64,000 nucleotides of DNA from Streptomyces fodineus (GTDB lineage Bacteria; Actinomycetota; Actinomycetes; Streptomycetales; Streptomycetaceae), in NCBI RefSeq assembly GCF_001735805.1, contig NZ_CP017248.1:2852001-2916000 (forward strand), given 5' to 3'. The position numbers were made by a program, and so were the translations under genes. The first letter of the stretch is position 1, and every line of letters begins with the position of its first letter. This document shows, piece after piece, positions 18,451 to 26,696 of this stretch. Below the pieces are notes generated by a model that was not told where the DNA came from, searched no databases, and saw nothing but the letters and a program-made list of their open reading frames with translations.

Positions 18451-20294
18451 ACGGCGTCCTCGGGCAGACGGACCGGCTCGCCCCAGGTCGGCAGCGACAC
18501 ATAGGTGGCTCCGTCGCGGAACAACAGGCCCAGATCCAGGGCCTGTCGGACCCAGTCGGTCACGGCGTCCGGGGTCGGCCCGTCGCCGTCGGCGGTCAGC
18601 TGCCGGTGCAGCGCCGGTACGGTCCGGCCGTCCTCCAGCCGGCGCAGGGCCTCGGCCTGCCAGCCGGTGAAGCGATGGGTGGCCGCCGGCCGGCCGTGCC
18701 GCCGGTCGTGCACCCAGAGCTCCGCACCGTCCTGCTCGAACAGCAGCCGGGAGTGCGCGTGACCGGCCCGCCACGCGGCCACGGCGTCCTTCAGGCGCCG
18801 CTCGACCGGGCCCGCGATCCCGGCGTCCTCGGTGTCGAACAGGTAGACCAGGTCGGCGAGTTCGTCCTCGGGCAGCTCGTAGACGTGCCGGTACATCCGG
18901 GCCGGGCGGCGCTTGCCGAAGCCGAGGTCCGGGTCGGTGAAGTGCGGGCTGAACCGCTCCAGCTGGATGCGGTGGGCGCCGCTCGGCGGCTGGAGGTGGA
19001 CCAGCGCGGGGAGCTGGTCGATCACCGGGGTGTAGTCGTCGGCCGTCTCGCCGGGGAAGCCGTAGAGGAGGTTCCAGGAGCAGGTCAGCGCGTGGTTCTC
19101 GCACTCGCGCAGGGTGCGGACGTTACGGGCGCCGGTGACGCCCTTGTCCATCAGGTCCAGCACCCGGCTGCCCAGGCTCTCGATGCCGGGCTGGATGTGC
19201 ACGGTGCCGGACTCGCCGAGGAGCTTCAGCTGGGCCGGGGTGAGGTTGGACTTGACCTCGTAGTGCAGCCGGAGGTCCCAGCCGCTGCCGGCCACGCGGG
19301 GCAGGAAGTCCCGGAAGTAGGCCATGTCGATGATGTTGTCGACGGTGACCACGTCGAGGATGCGGTGCCGGCGCACCAGCCGGTCGATCTCCGCCCACAG
19401 CCGCTCCCCCGGCTTGGCCCGGAACGTCATCGCGGTGCCGTTGAGCCCGCAGAAGGTGCAGTGGTGCTTCTCGCCCCACCAGCAGCCGCGGGCGCCCTCC
19501 ACGACGAGCTTCGGATGGACGTACTCGCGGACCGGGGAGGCGTCCAGCGCCGTCTGCCACTGGTCGTAGTCGGGCGCGGGGATGTCGGCGGGGGCCACGG
19601 TCCGCCGGGAGGAGGGGTTGGCGCGCGAGACCGGGCCGTCCCACCAGCACAGGCCCGGCACGTCCACGGGATCGGTGCCCTCGGCCAGGTGCCGTAACAG
19701 GGCCGGGAAGGCGTGCTCGGCCTCGCCGCGGACCACGTGGTCGACGAAGGGGTGGTTGCGGTGCAGGGCGTGGCCCATCGGCCCGTCGCAGTTGCTCCCG
19801 CCGAGGACGACCGTCAACTCCGGGCGTTTTCGCTTCAGTTCGCGGGCGAGCGCGAGGGAGGCGACGTTCTGCATGAAGGTGGTGGTGAACCCGACGACGT
19901 CCGGCTCGGCCGCCAGCACCTCGTCGGCGCAGGCGGCGACGAAACCGGCGGCGTACGGCCGCATGGCGACGGCCGTGTCGATGAAGACGTCCCGGTCGGC
20001 GGCGTAGTCCCGCAGCCGGGCCAGACCCCAGCCGGGGTCGTCGTACAGGGCACCGGAGAAGACCCAGTCGCCGAGGCCGTGGAAGATGGCGTCGCTGCCG
20101 ACGCGGACGTAGTCACCCGGCCGCAGCCGGCCGCCGGAGGCTTCCAGCAGGAACTCCGCCCAGCGCAGCGAGCCGTGGAACTCCGTCACCTCCGCCTCGG
20201 GGCGGGCCTGCCGGACCAGCCGGTTCAGCAGGCCGAGTTGCAGCGAGGGAAGGTCGAGCGGATGCCAGGGCATCGTGACCAGGTGAACGCGCAT
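18447..20294 (-). CDS. Cobalamin-type radical SAM enzyme, RiPP maturation C-methyltransferase family
   Basis: 615-aa enzyme. Residues 1-215 form a B12-binding-like Rossmann domain (VVGFTTTFMQNVASLALARE, VVLGGSNCDG, VVRGEAEHAFPALL). The radical SAM cluster motif is CWWGEKHHCTFC with Cys271, Cys279 and Cys282: the CX7CX2C spacing characteristic of the RiPP maturation family (TIGR03975 type) rather than CX3CX2C. IQPGIESLGSRVLDLMDKG and WNLLYGFPGET follow. The C-terminal 150 residues include a winged-helix-like tail. The family C-methylates or otherwise modifies ribosomal peptides. The start ATG is 2 nt after the peptide stop. Confidence 0.92.
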   Translation of the reverse strand: MRVHLVTMPWHPLDLPSLQLGLLNRLVRQARPEAEVTEFHGSLRWAEFLLEASGGRLRPGDYVRVGSDAIFHGLGDWVFSGALYDDPGWGLARLRDYAADRDVFIDTAVAMRPYAAGFVAACADEVLAAEPDVVGFTTTFMQNVASLALARELKRKRPELTVVLGGSNCDGPMGHALHRNHPFVDHVVRGEAEHAFPALLRHLAEGTDPVDVPGLCWWDGPVSRANPSSRRTVAPADIPAPDYDQWQTALDASPVREYVHPKLVVEGARGCWWGEKHHCTFCGLNGTAMTFRAKPGERLWAEIDRLVRRHRILDVVTVDNIIDMAYFRDFLPRVAGSGWDLRLHYEVKSNLTPAQLKLLGESGTVHIQPGIESLGSRVLDLMDKGVTGARNVRTLRECENHALTCSWNLLYGFPGETADDYTPVIDQLPALVHLQPPSGAHRIQLERFSPHFTDPDLGFGKRRPARMYRHVYELPEDELADLVYLFDTEDAGIAGPVERRLKDAVAAWRAGHAHSRLLFEQDGAELWVHDRRHGRPAATHRFTGWQAEALRRLEDGRTVPALHRQLTADGDGPTPDAVTDWVRQALDLGLLFRDGATYVSLPTWGEPVRLPEDAV

Positions 20295-20296
20295 GC

Positions 20297-20389
20297 TCAG
20301 CGGGTCGGCCGCTTCTCCAGGACCGCCGGCCGACGGCCGGTGCTCTGCTGCTCCTCGCGCACCACGACCTTCTTGATCTCCACGCCCAC
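20297..20389 (-). CDS. Candidate RiPP precursor peptide (30 aa)
   Basis: A GTG-initiated 30-codon ORF, MGVEIKKVVVRE at the start and LEKRPTR at the end, highly charged and without Cys. A near-perfect ribosome site GGAGGGGAG lies 2 bases upstream of the GTG. The stop TGA is separated by two bases from the ATG of the radical SAM enzyme. Size, ribosome site and position fit a precursor or leader peptide. A longer reading from an ATG inside the promoter (about 47 aa) has no ribosome site. Not confirmed by homology. Confidence 0.6.
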   Translation of the reverse strand: MGVEIKKVVVREEQQSTGRRPAVLEKRPTR

Positions 20390-20409
20390 CGCTCCCCTCC
20401 CGAGACGCG

Positions 20410-20472
20410 AACACCCTTGTGCCGCACGGCCGTCCACCATATGGACAGGTATGTGTGCGACACAAGGGCGTT
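20410..20472. promoter_or_regulatory. Promoter of the RiPP operon inside an 18-bp inverted repeat
   Basis: Arms AACACCCTTGTGCCGCAC (20410-20427) and GTGCGACACAAGGGCGTT (20455-20472) are complementary at 16 of 18 positions. The centre holds the perfect palindrome CCATATGG (20437-20444). On the minus strand TTGTGT and TATGGT are 18 bases apart, a plausible -35/-10 pair; one arm covers the -35 box and the other lies just past the expected start. This looks like an operator. As it also follows the pnkp stop, a terminator function is possible. Confidence 0.55.
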
Positions 20473-20496
20473 CTGTGAGGGATGGCCGGATCGCGC

Positions 20497-23079
20497 CTAC
20501 AGCCGCGGGTCCACCGGCTCCGACTCCAGCGCCAGCACCCCGAACACCGCCTCGTGCACCCGCCACAGCGGCTCCCCGTCCGCGAGCCGGTCCAGGGCCT
20601 CCAGGCCGAGGGCGTACTCGCGCAGGGCGAGGGACCGCTTGTGGTTCAGGAACCGCCGGCGGAGCCCCGCCAGGTTGTCCGGGCGGGTGTACTCGGGGCC
20701 GTAGATGATCCGCAGGTACTCACGGCCGCGGCACTTGATGCCGGGCTGCACCAGCCGGCCGTCCTGGTTCCGGACCAGCGCGCCGACCGGCTTGACGACC
20801 ATGCCCTCACCGCCGCGGCCGGTCATCTCCAGCCACCAGTCGACACCCGCCCGCACCGACTCCGGCTCGCCGGTGTCGACGTACAGCCGCCGGGTGGTCT
20901 GCAGCAGTCCGGTGCCGTCGTGCTCCACCAGCCGGTCGATCAGGGCCAGTTGCTCGTCGTGCGGCAGCGCGGCGAGGCTGCGGCCCTGGACGGCCAGCAG
21001 CTGGAACGGGGCCAGGCGCACGCCGTCCAGGCCGTCCGTGGTCCAGCAGTAGCGGCGGTAGGCGGCGGTGAACGCGGCCGCGTCGGCGGCACGTTCGCGC
21101 TGCCGGTCCAGCAGGCCGGTGACGTCGACGCCCCGGGCCGAGGCGGCTTCCAGTGCGGCCAGCGCGCCGGGGAACACCGCGCCGGACGCGGCGCCGACGG
21201 CCGCGTACTGGCTGCGCAGCAGCCCCGAGGCCTTCAGCGACCAGGGCATCAGCTCGGCGTCCAGCAGCAGCCAGTCGGTGGCCAGTTCGTCCCAGAGGCC
21301 CGCTTCCGTGATCGCCGAGCGCAGCCGGCCGAGGATGTCCTCCGTCACCGTCTCGTCGTCGAAGAACGGCCGGCCGGTGCGGGTGTAGAGGGACCCCGTG
21401 GGACCTCCACCGCTCTCGGCTTCGCTCGAGCGGGAGGTGCCCCCATCGCCGAAGCGCTTGCGGGCCGCCTCCGCGTCCCGGCACACCAGGGCCACGGCCC
21501 GCGAGCCCATGTGCTTCTCCTCGCACACGACCCGCTCGACGCCGTCCGCCTCGTACTGCGCGAAGGCTTCCTTCGGGTGCTCCAAGTAGCCCTCTGCCTG
21601 CGAAGTCGCCGTCGGTGCCATGGTCGGCGGCAGGTACGGCAGCAGGCGCGGGTCGGTCGCGAAGCGGCTCATGACCTCCAGGGCCGCCGCCGCGTTCTCC
21701 TCGCGGACCGCCACCATGCCCGCGTGCCGGGTCTCCACGGCCCGGCGGCCGTACACGTCCGCCAGGTCCAGCGGCCGGCCGTCCCGCCCGCCGGGCGCCT
21801 CGGCGCGCAGCGGACGCGCCGGCTCGTACCAGACCCGCTCGGCCGGTACGTCGACCAGCTGCCGCTCCGGCCAGCGCAGCGCGGTCAGCTTGCCGCCGAA
21901 GACGGCACCGGTGTCCAGGCAGATGGTGTTGTTGAGCCATGTGGCCTCCGGCACCGGGGTGTGGCCGTAGACCACTGCCGCACGGCCCCGGTAGTCCTCC
22001 GCCCAGGGGTAGCGCACCGGCAGCCCGAACTCGTCGGTCTCGCCGGTGGTGTCGCCGTACAGGGCGTGCGAGCGGACCCGGCCGGAGGTGCGGCCGTGGT
22101 ACTTCTCGGGCAGGCCGGCGTGGCAGACGACCAGCCTGCCGCCGTCGAGGACGTAGTGGCTGACCAGGCCCGCCAGGAACCGCCGTACCCGCTCCTTGAA
22201 CTCCTCGCTCTCGCCCTCCATCTGCGCGATGGTCTCGGCCAGCCCGTGGGTGTGCTGGACCTTGCGGCCCCCCAGGTAACGGCCGTACTTGTTCTCGTGG
22301 TTGCCGGGCACGCACAGCGCGTTGCCCGACTCGACCATCGCCATCACCCGGCGCAGCACACCGGGGGTGTCCGGGCCGCGGTCGACCAGGTCGCCGACGA
22401 ACACGGCGGTACGGCCCTCGGGGTGCACGCCGTCCGTGTAGCCCAGCTTGGCCAGCAGCGACTCCAGTTCGGCGGAGCAGCCGTGGATGTCGCCGATGAT
22501 GTCGAACGGGCCGGTGAGATGCGTCAGGTCGTTGAACCGCTTCTCGGTGACGACGGTGGCGCGCTCCACCTCCTCGGCGCCGCGCAGGACGTACACCTTG
22601 CGGAAGCCCTCGCGCTCCAGGTGCCTGAGGGACCGGCGCAGTTCGCGGATGTGCCGCTGGATGACCCGGCGGGGCATGTCGGCGCGGTCGGTGCGGGCCG
22701 CGTTGCGCTCGGCGCACACCTCCTCCGGCATGTCCAGCACGATGGCGATGGGCAGCACGTCGTACTTCCTGGCCAGCTCGATCAGCTGGCGCCGGGCGTC
22801 CTGCTGCACGCTGGTGGCGTCGACGACCGTGCGGCGGCCGGCGGCCAGCCGCTTGCCGGCGATGTAGTGCAGGACGTCGAAGGCGTCCCGGGTCGCGCTC
22901 TGGTCGTTCTCGTCGTCGGAGACGAGACCGCGGCAGAAGTCCGAGGAGATCACCTCGGTCGGCTTGAAGTGGCGACGCGCGAACGTGGACTTGCCGGAGC
23001 CGGAGGCGCCGACGAGGACGACGAGGGAGAGGTCGGTGACGGGGAGGGCCCGCCCCTTGTGCTCTGTTGCCCCGGTCAT
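20497..23079 (-). CDS. pnkp: Polynucleotide kinase-phosphatase-ligase (bacterial Pnkp)
   Basis: 860-aa RNA-repair enzyme. Kinase domain: P-loop GASGSGKST at 24-32, then DRADMPRRVIQRH. Phosphatase domain (about 190-430): metallophosphoesterase motifs GDIHG, GDLVDRGPD, GNHE and VVYGHTPVPEA. C-terminal ligase/adenylyltransferase domain (about 480-860): EEKHMGSRAV with the nucleophilic Lys and GEGMVVKP. Pnkp works with Hen1 to repair ribotoxin-cleaved tRNA and protect the 2'-OH. The start ATG overlaps the hen1 stop (ATGA). Odd feature: a Ser/Gly/Glu-rich in-frame insert (DGGTSRSSEAESGGGP) derived from a dispersed repeat at 21401-21450. Confidence 0.94.
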   Translation of the reverse strand: MTGATEHKGRALPVTDLSLVVLVGASGSGKSTFARRHFKPTEVISSDFCRGLVSDDENDQSATRDAFDVLHYIAGKRLAAGRRTVVDATSVQQDARRQLIELARKYDVLPIAIVLDMPEEVCAERNAARTDRADMPRRVIQRHIRELRRSLRHLEREGFRKVYVLRGAEEVERATVVTEKRFNDLTHLTGPFDIIGDIHGCSAELESLLAKLGYTDGVHPEGRTAVFVGDLVDRGPDTPGVLRRVMAMVESGNALCVPGNHENKYGRYLGGRKVQHTHGLAETIAQMEGESEEFKERVRRFLAGLVSHYVLDGGRLVVCHAGLPEKYHGRTSGRVRSHALYGDTTGETDEFGLPVRYPWAEDYRGRAAVVYGHTPVPEATWLNNTICLDTGAVFGGKLTALRWPERQLVDVPAERVWYEPARPLRAEAPGGRDGRPLDLADVYGRRAVETRHAGMVAVREENAAAALEVMSRFATDPRLLPYLPPTMAPTATSQAEGYLEHPKEAFAQYEADGVERVVCEEKHMGSRAVALVCRDAEAARKRFGDGGTSRSSEAESGGGPTGSLYTRTGRPFFDDETVTEDILGRLRSAITEAGLWDELATDWLLLDAELMPWSLKASGLLRSQYAAVGAASGAVFPGALAALEAASARGVDVTGLLDRQRERAADAAAFTAAYRRYCWTTDGLDGVRLAPFQLLAVQGRSLAALPHDEQLALIDRLVEHDGTGLLQTTRRLYVDTGEPESVRAGVDWWLEMTGRGGEGMVVKPVGALVRNQDGRLVQPGIKCRGREYLRIIYGPEYTRPDNLAGLRRRFLNHKRSLALREYALGLEALDRLADGEPLWRVHEAVFGVLALESEPVDPRL
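21401..21450. repeat. Dispersed Streptomyces short repeat inserted in pnkp
   Basis: The segment GGACCTCCACCGCTCTCGG followed by CTTCGCTCGAGCGGGAGGT and GCCCCCATC belongs to a short repeat type that I recall from many Streptomyces loci, often as GGGGGCACCTCCCGCTCGAG. It keeps the reading frame and adds about 16 residues in the ligase domain just after KRFG. Few repeats of this kind survive inside conserved catalytic proteins. Confidence 0.55.
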
Positions 23080-24539
23080 GCTGCCTTCGCCTCCTTCTCG
23101 GTCCTGGTCACGAACACTGCCATCTGGGTGGGCGGTCCCACCTCGGGGTCGTCGGGTCCGACACCCCGGAACTCCACCGCGTAGCCGTGCCGTTCGGCGA
23201 CCGCCCGCGCCCAGGTGCGGAACTCCTCCCGCGTCCACTCGAAGCGGTGGTCGCCGTGCCGGACGTGCCCGGCGGGCAGGGTCTCCCAGCGGACGTTGTA
23301 CTCGACGTTCGGCGTCGTCACGAGGACCGTGCGCGGGCGGGCGTGCCCGAACACGGCGTACTCCAGCGCGGGCAGCCGGGGCAGGTCGAGGTGCTCGATC
23401 ACCTCGCTGAGCACGGCGGCGTCATAGCCCTTGAGCCGGTTGTCGGTGTAGGCGAGCGAGCCCTGGACGAGCGTGACCCGGGACGCCTGCCGCTCCCCCA
23501 TCCGGTCCAGCTTCAGCCGCCGGGCGGCGATGGTCAGGGCCCGCACGGACACGTCGACACCGACGATCTCGGTGAACCGCACGTCCTTCAGCAGCGCCTG
23601 CACCAGCTGGCCCTGCCCGCACCCGAGATCGAGGACGCGCGCGGCACCCGAGTCGCGCAGGGCGTCGAGGATCGCCTCCCGGCGCTGGACGGCGAGCGGG
23701 GTGGGCCGCTCCTCCTCCTCGGCCTCGGCCCCGACCGCGTTGTCGATCTCCTCGACCTCGCTGTCGTCGGCCTCGGCGAGCCGCACCAGCTCCAGCCGCT
23801 CCATCGCCTGCCGGGTCAGCGACCAGCGGCGGGAGAGGTACCGGCTGGTGATCAGCTTCTGCTCCGGGTGGCCGGGCAGCCAGCCCTCGCCGGCCCGCAG
23901 CAGCTTGTCGACCTCTTCGGAGGAGACCCAGTAGTGCTTGGCGTCGTCGAGGACCGGCAGCAGGACGTACAGATGGCGCAGCGCCTCGGCGAGGGTCAGC
24001 GTCTCGGCCTCCAGGACGAGGCGGACGTACCGCGAGTCGCCCCACTGCGGGAACTCGGTGTCGAGCGGGACGGGATCGGCGCTCACCGTCCAGCCGAGCG
24101 GTTCGAACAGCCGGCGTACGAGGTCCGGGCCGCCGCGCGCGGGCAGGGCGGGCACCTCGATGTGCAGGGGCAGCGGGCCGGCGGCGCGCTCGGGGCGGGC
24201 GGCGCACACTCCGCGCAGGGCGCTGGAGAAGACGCCGCTCAGCGCGACCGCGAGCAGCGAGGAGGCCGCGTACGGACGGTCGTTGACGTACTGGGCGAGC
24301 GCCGCGTCGGGTGCGCCGCCGCGGCCCTTGCCCTTGCCCCGCCGGACCAGTGCGAGGGTGTCGATCTCCAGCAGCAGTGCGGCCGTGCAGCGCTGGTCGT
24401 CCGCCTCGGGGTAGAAGACGTGCGCCCTGCCGTAGGACGTGGAGAACTTCTGCGCCTTGTCGGGGTGCTTGTGCAGCAGATACCCGAGGTCGGTGGCCGG
24501 GTGGGCGGCGTCGCCGCGTGTGGAGATCGTCAGGAACAC
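23076..24539 (-). CDS. hen1: Hen1-type 3'-terminal RNA ribose 2'-O-methyltransferase
   Basis: 487-aa partner of Pnkp. The N-terminal half (FLTISTRGDAAHPATDLGYLLHKHPDKAQ onward) is the bacterial Hen1 domain that stimulates Pnkp ligase; the C-terminal half is a methyltransferase with SAM motif VLDLGCGQGQLVQALL and the metal-binding pattern EVIEHLDLPRL plus GDHRFEWTREEF. The enzyme marks the repaired RNA end so it cannot be cut again. GTG 24539 matches the family N-terminus. Translationally coupled to pnkp by ATGA overlap. Confidence 0.94.
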   Translation of the reverse strand: MFLTISTRGDAAHPATDLGYLLHKHPDKAQKFSTSYGRAHVFYPEADDQRCTAALLLEIDTLALVRRGKGKGRGGAPDAALAQYVNDRPYAASSLLAVALSGVFSSALRGVCAARPERAAGPLPLHIEVPALPARGGPDLVRRLFEPLGWTVSADPVPLDTEFPQWGDSRYVRLVLEAETLTLAEALRHLYVLLPVLDDAKHYWVSSEEVDKLLRAGEGWLPGHPEQKLITSRYLSRRWSLTRQAMERLELVRLAEADDSEVEEIDNAVGAEAEEEERPTPLAVQRREAILDALRDSGAARVLDLGCGQGQLVQALLKDVRFTEIVGVDVSVRALTIAARRLKLDRMGERQASRVTLVQGSLAYTDNRLKGYDAAVLSEVIEHLDLPRLPALEYAVFGHARPRTVLVTTPNVEYNVRWETLPAGHVRHGDHRFEWTREEFRTWARAVAERHGYAVEFRGVGPDDPEVGPPTQMAVFVTRTEKEAKAA

Positions 24540-24622
24540 GAGTCCGAGTCTTCCGGTATCAGAGCTCGCCGACCACCGTTTTTCGCCACCGGGCGGGCGC
24601 CGGGCCCGGTGCTCGCGGTTGC

Positions 24623-25564
24623 TCAGGACGCGTGGCCGACGATCGTCCGGGCGTTCCTCATGGCTCGCTCGTCCGCCGCCCGCATGGCCTGCAGTTTCTC
24701 CTTGTTCCGGGCGATGGCGGCCTTCTGGGCGCGCACTTCGACGGCGTGCACGGCCGGGACGTAGCCGGTGTCGAGCTTGCAGCGGGCGTCGGCGGAGGCG
24801 GTCGTCTTCTCCTTGTCCGACGGCTTGTCGTGCCCGAACCAGTCGGAGTCGTAGGAGGCCTTGTCCGGGTCCGGGTAGTGGAAGCCCTTCTTCTTCATGC
24901 GGGCCGACCAGGCGCGGTCGGCCTTCTTCCAGGCCGGGTCCTTGCTCGCGGTCTCGCGGGAGGTGTGCCAGAGTTCCAGGGCGAGCGAGTAGTAGCCGGA
25001 CAGCTTCACGCCGTCGACCTTCGTCGCCTCGGGCGGCGGGCCGTAGATCTTCCGTGTCGCCTGTCCCAGGCAGCCGCCCTCGGGGATGCGGTGCCCGTGT
25101 GTGACGTGGCTGTCTCCCGACTCGAAGCTTCCCGTGAGGGCGGTGTACTGGTCGGCGGGCCACACCTGGGGCCGGCCGGACGCGTCCGGCTCGCGGTTGT
25201 GGTAGCCGTGGTCGGCGGCCAGGTCGGGGTCGTCGACGCCGTACGGGCTGTTGTCGCCGGGCATGTCGTCGTCTTCCGTGAGCGTGCCCTGCCGGACCGG
25301 GTAGGTCGACTCGACGGTCTTGGTGTCGAACATCGCGAAGCCGGTGAAACCCAGCCGCACCATGCACTGCTTCCCCAGGATCCACTGGGCCCTGTCGACG
25401 GTCCTGACGCCGTCCGACGCCGGATCCGGGATATAGGCGTGCAGCGGGAGGGCCGCCATGGTGTTGAGGCTGCGGGCCTTCTCGGCGAGGCCGTCGTGAC
25501 CGGCGAACTGGCAGGCGGACAGGGCGAACAGGCCGGTGAGGGCGAAGGGGAGAACTTTGCGCAC
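24623..25564 (-). CDS. Uncharacterised lipoprotein
   Basis: 313-aa predicted lipoprotein: MRKVLPFALTGLFALSAC with the lipobox LSAC and Cys18. The mature part is soluble, with WILGKQCMVRLGF, PYGVDDPDLAADHGYH, GGCLGQATRKIYG, and a Lys/Ala-rich helical C-terminus (AKAAIARNKEKLQAMRAADERAMRNAR). Three further cysteines may form disulfides. It resembles hypothetical lipoproteins common in Streptomyces and I assign no function. It ends 84 bp before hen1 and diverges from the DD-carboxypeptidase gene. Confidence 0.8.
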   Translation of the reverse strand: MRKVLPFALTGLFALSACQFAGHDGLAEKARSLNTMAALPLHAYIPDPASDGVRTVDRAQWILGKQCMVRLGFTGFAMFDTKTVESTYPVRQGTLTEDDDMPGDNSPYGVDDPDLAADHGYHNREPDASGRPQVWPADQYTALTGSFESGDSHVTHGHRIPEGGCLGQATRKIYGPPPEATKVDGVKLSGYYSLALELWHTSRETASKDPAWKKADRAWSARMKKKGFHYPDPDKASYDSDWFGHDKPSDKEKTTASADARCKLDTGYVPAVHAVEVRAQKAAIARNKEKLQAMRAADERAMRNARTIVGHAS

Positions 25565-25686
25565 GCGGCCATCCGATCAGGCCCGGGTCCCGGACGCCGT
25601 GATGGAGCCCACACTTCCGTCACACGTCGTACACAGTTACGGCATAGTGATCCACCGTCAACTGACCACTGACTCAAGGGGGAACC

Positions 25687-26604
25687 ATGTCCCACGGCCA
25701 CGAAGTCCGCACCGGCAGAAGAGCCGTCGTCGCGGCGCTGGCGGGTGCGGTCCTCGGCACGGGGGTCCTCGCGGCCGCTCCCGCCCAGGCGGCCACGACC
25801 CCGCAGGTGTCGGCCCAGGGCGCCTACGCGTTCAACCCGGCCACCGGCAAGACGCTGTTCGGCAAGGCACAGGACGCACCGCTGAGGACCGGGTCCACGA
25901 CGAAGATCATGACCGCGCTCGTGGTGCTGTCCCAGCCGCACCTGGACCTCGGCAGGAAGGTGAACATCAAGAAGGAGTACACCGACTACGTCATCGACCC
26001 CACCACGCACACCCAGCGCTATTCGAGCGCCCACCTGATCCTCGGCGACTCGATGAAGGTGAGCGACCTGCTGTACGGGCTGCTGCTGCCCTCGGGCTGC
26101 GACGCGGCCTACGCGCTTGCGGACACCTACGGCACCGGCCCGACGACGGCCCAGCGGACCAAGTCGTTCATCGCCAAGATGAACGCCAAGGCACACGAAC
26201 TGGGCCTGACCGGCACGTACTTCGACTCCTTCGACGGCGTGTCCAACGGCAACAACCACGCCTCGCCGCGCGACCTGGCGAAGCTGGCCGGCGTCGCGCT
26301 GAAGAACTCGACGTTCAAGCGGGTCGTCGGCACCCCGGTGTACAAGGACATGCAGTCCTACCGGCCGGGCGGCGGAACGCACGCGATGACACCGTGGGAG
26401 AACACCAACAAGCTGCTCGGCACCTACCGCGGCGCGATCGGCGTGAAGACCGGCTCCGGGCCGGAGGCGCAGTTCTGCCTGGTGTTCGCGGCGACCCGGG
26501 GCGGCCGTACGGTCGTCGGCACCGTGCTCGCCGACACGTCGGCGGACCAGCGTTTCAGTGACGCCACGAAGATCCTCGACTACGGCTTCGCGCAGAGCGG
26601 CTGA
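25687..26604 (+). CDS. D-alanyl-D-alanine carboxypeptidase (penicillin-binding, S11 family)
   Basis: 305-aa exported serine DD-carboxypeptidase that trims peptidoglycan stem peptides. A signal peptide with a twin-arginine-like start (TGRRAVVAALAGAVLGTGVLAAAPAQAA) is followed by the three active-site motifs: STTK at 70-73 (SxxK), SGC at 136-138 (SxN variant) and KTG at 254-256. No C-terminal membrane anchor, so it is probably secreted. The ribosome site AAGGGGGAACC precedes ATG 25687. Confidence 0.94.
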   Translation: MSHGHEVRTGRRAVVAALAGAVLGTGVLAAAPAQAATTPQVSAQGAYAFNPATGKTLFGKAQDAPLRTGSTTKIMTALVVLSQPHLDLGRKVNIKKEYTDYVIDPTTHTQRYSSAHLILGDSMKVSDLLYGLLLPSGCDAAYALADTYGTGPTTAQRTKSFIAKMNAKAHELGLTGTYFDSFDGVSNGNNHASPRDLAKLAGVALKNSTFKRVVGTPVYKDMQSYRPGGGTHAMTPWENTNKLLGTYRGAIGVKTGSGPEAQFCLVFAATRGGRTVVGTVLADTSADQRFSDATKILDYGFAQSG

Positions 26605-26651
26605 GCCTGTCCGGCCGGGGGCCGCCGTCGCCGAGCCAAGGTGACGTCGGG

Positions 26652-26683
26652 GCTCCCTCCGCCGGTGCAGGGGCGGAGGGAGC
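26652..26683. terminator. Bidirectional terminator hairpin
   Basis: Perfect 12-bp stem GCTCCCTCCGCC / GGCGGAGGGAGC with an 8-base loop, between the convergent carboxypeptidase and LLM oxidoreductase genes. Typical of strong Streptomyces terminators that lack a long T tract. Confidence 0.8.
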
Positions 26684-26696
26684 GGTGCGGAACGGG

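Noticed and set aside
20390..20455. Longer (about 47 aa) version of the RiPP peptide from an ATG in the promoter
   Set aside because: No ribosome site, and the ATG falls in the predicted -10 box; the GTG at 20389 with GGAGGGGAG is better.
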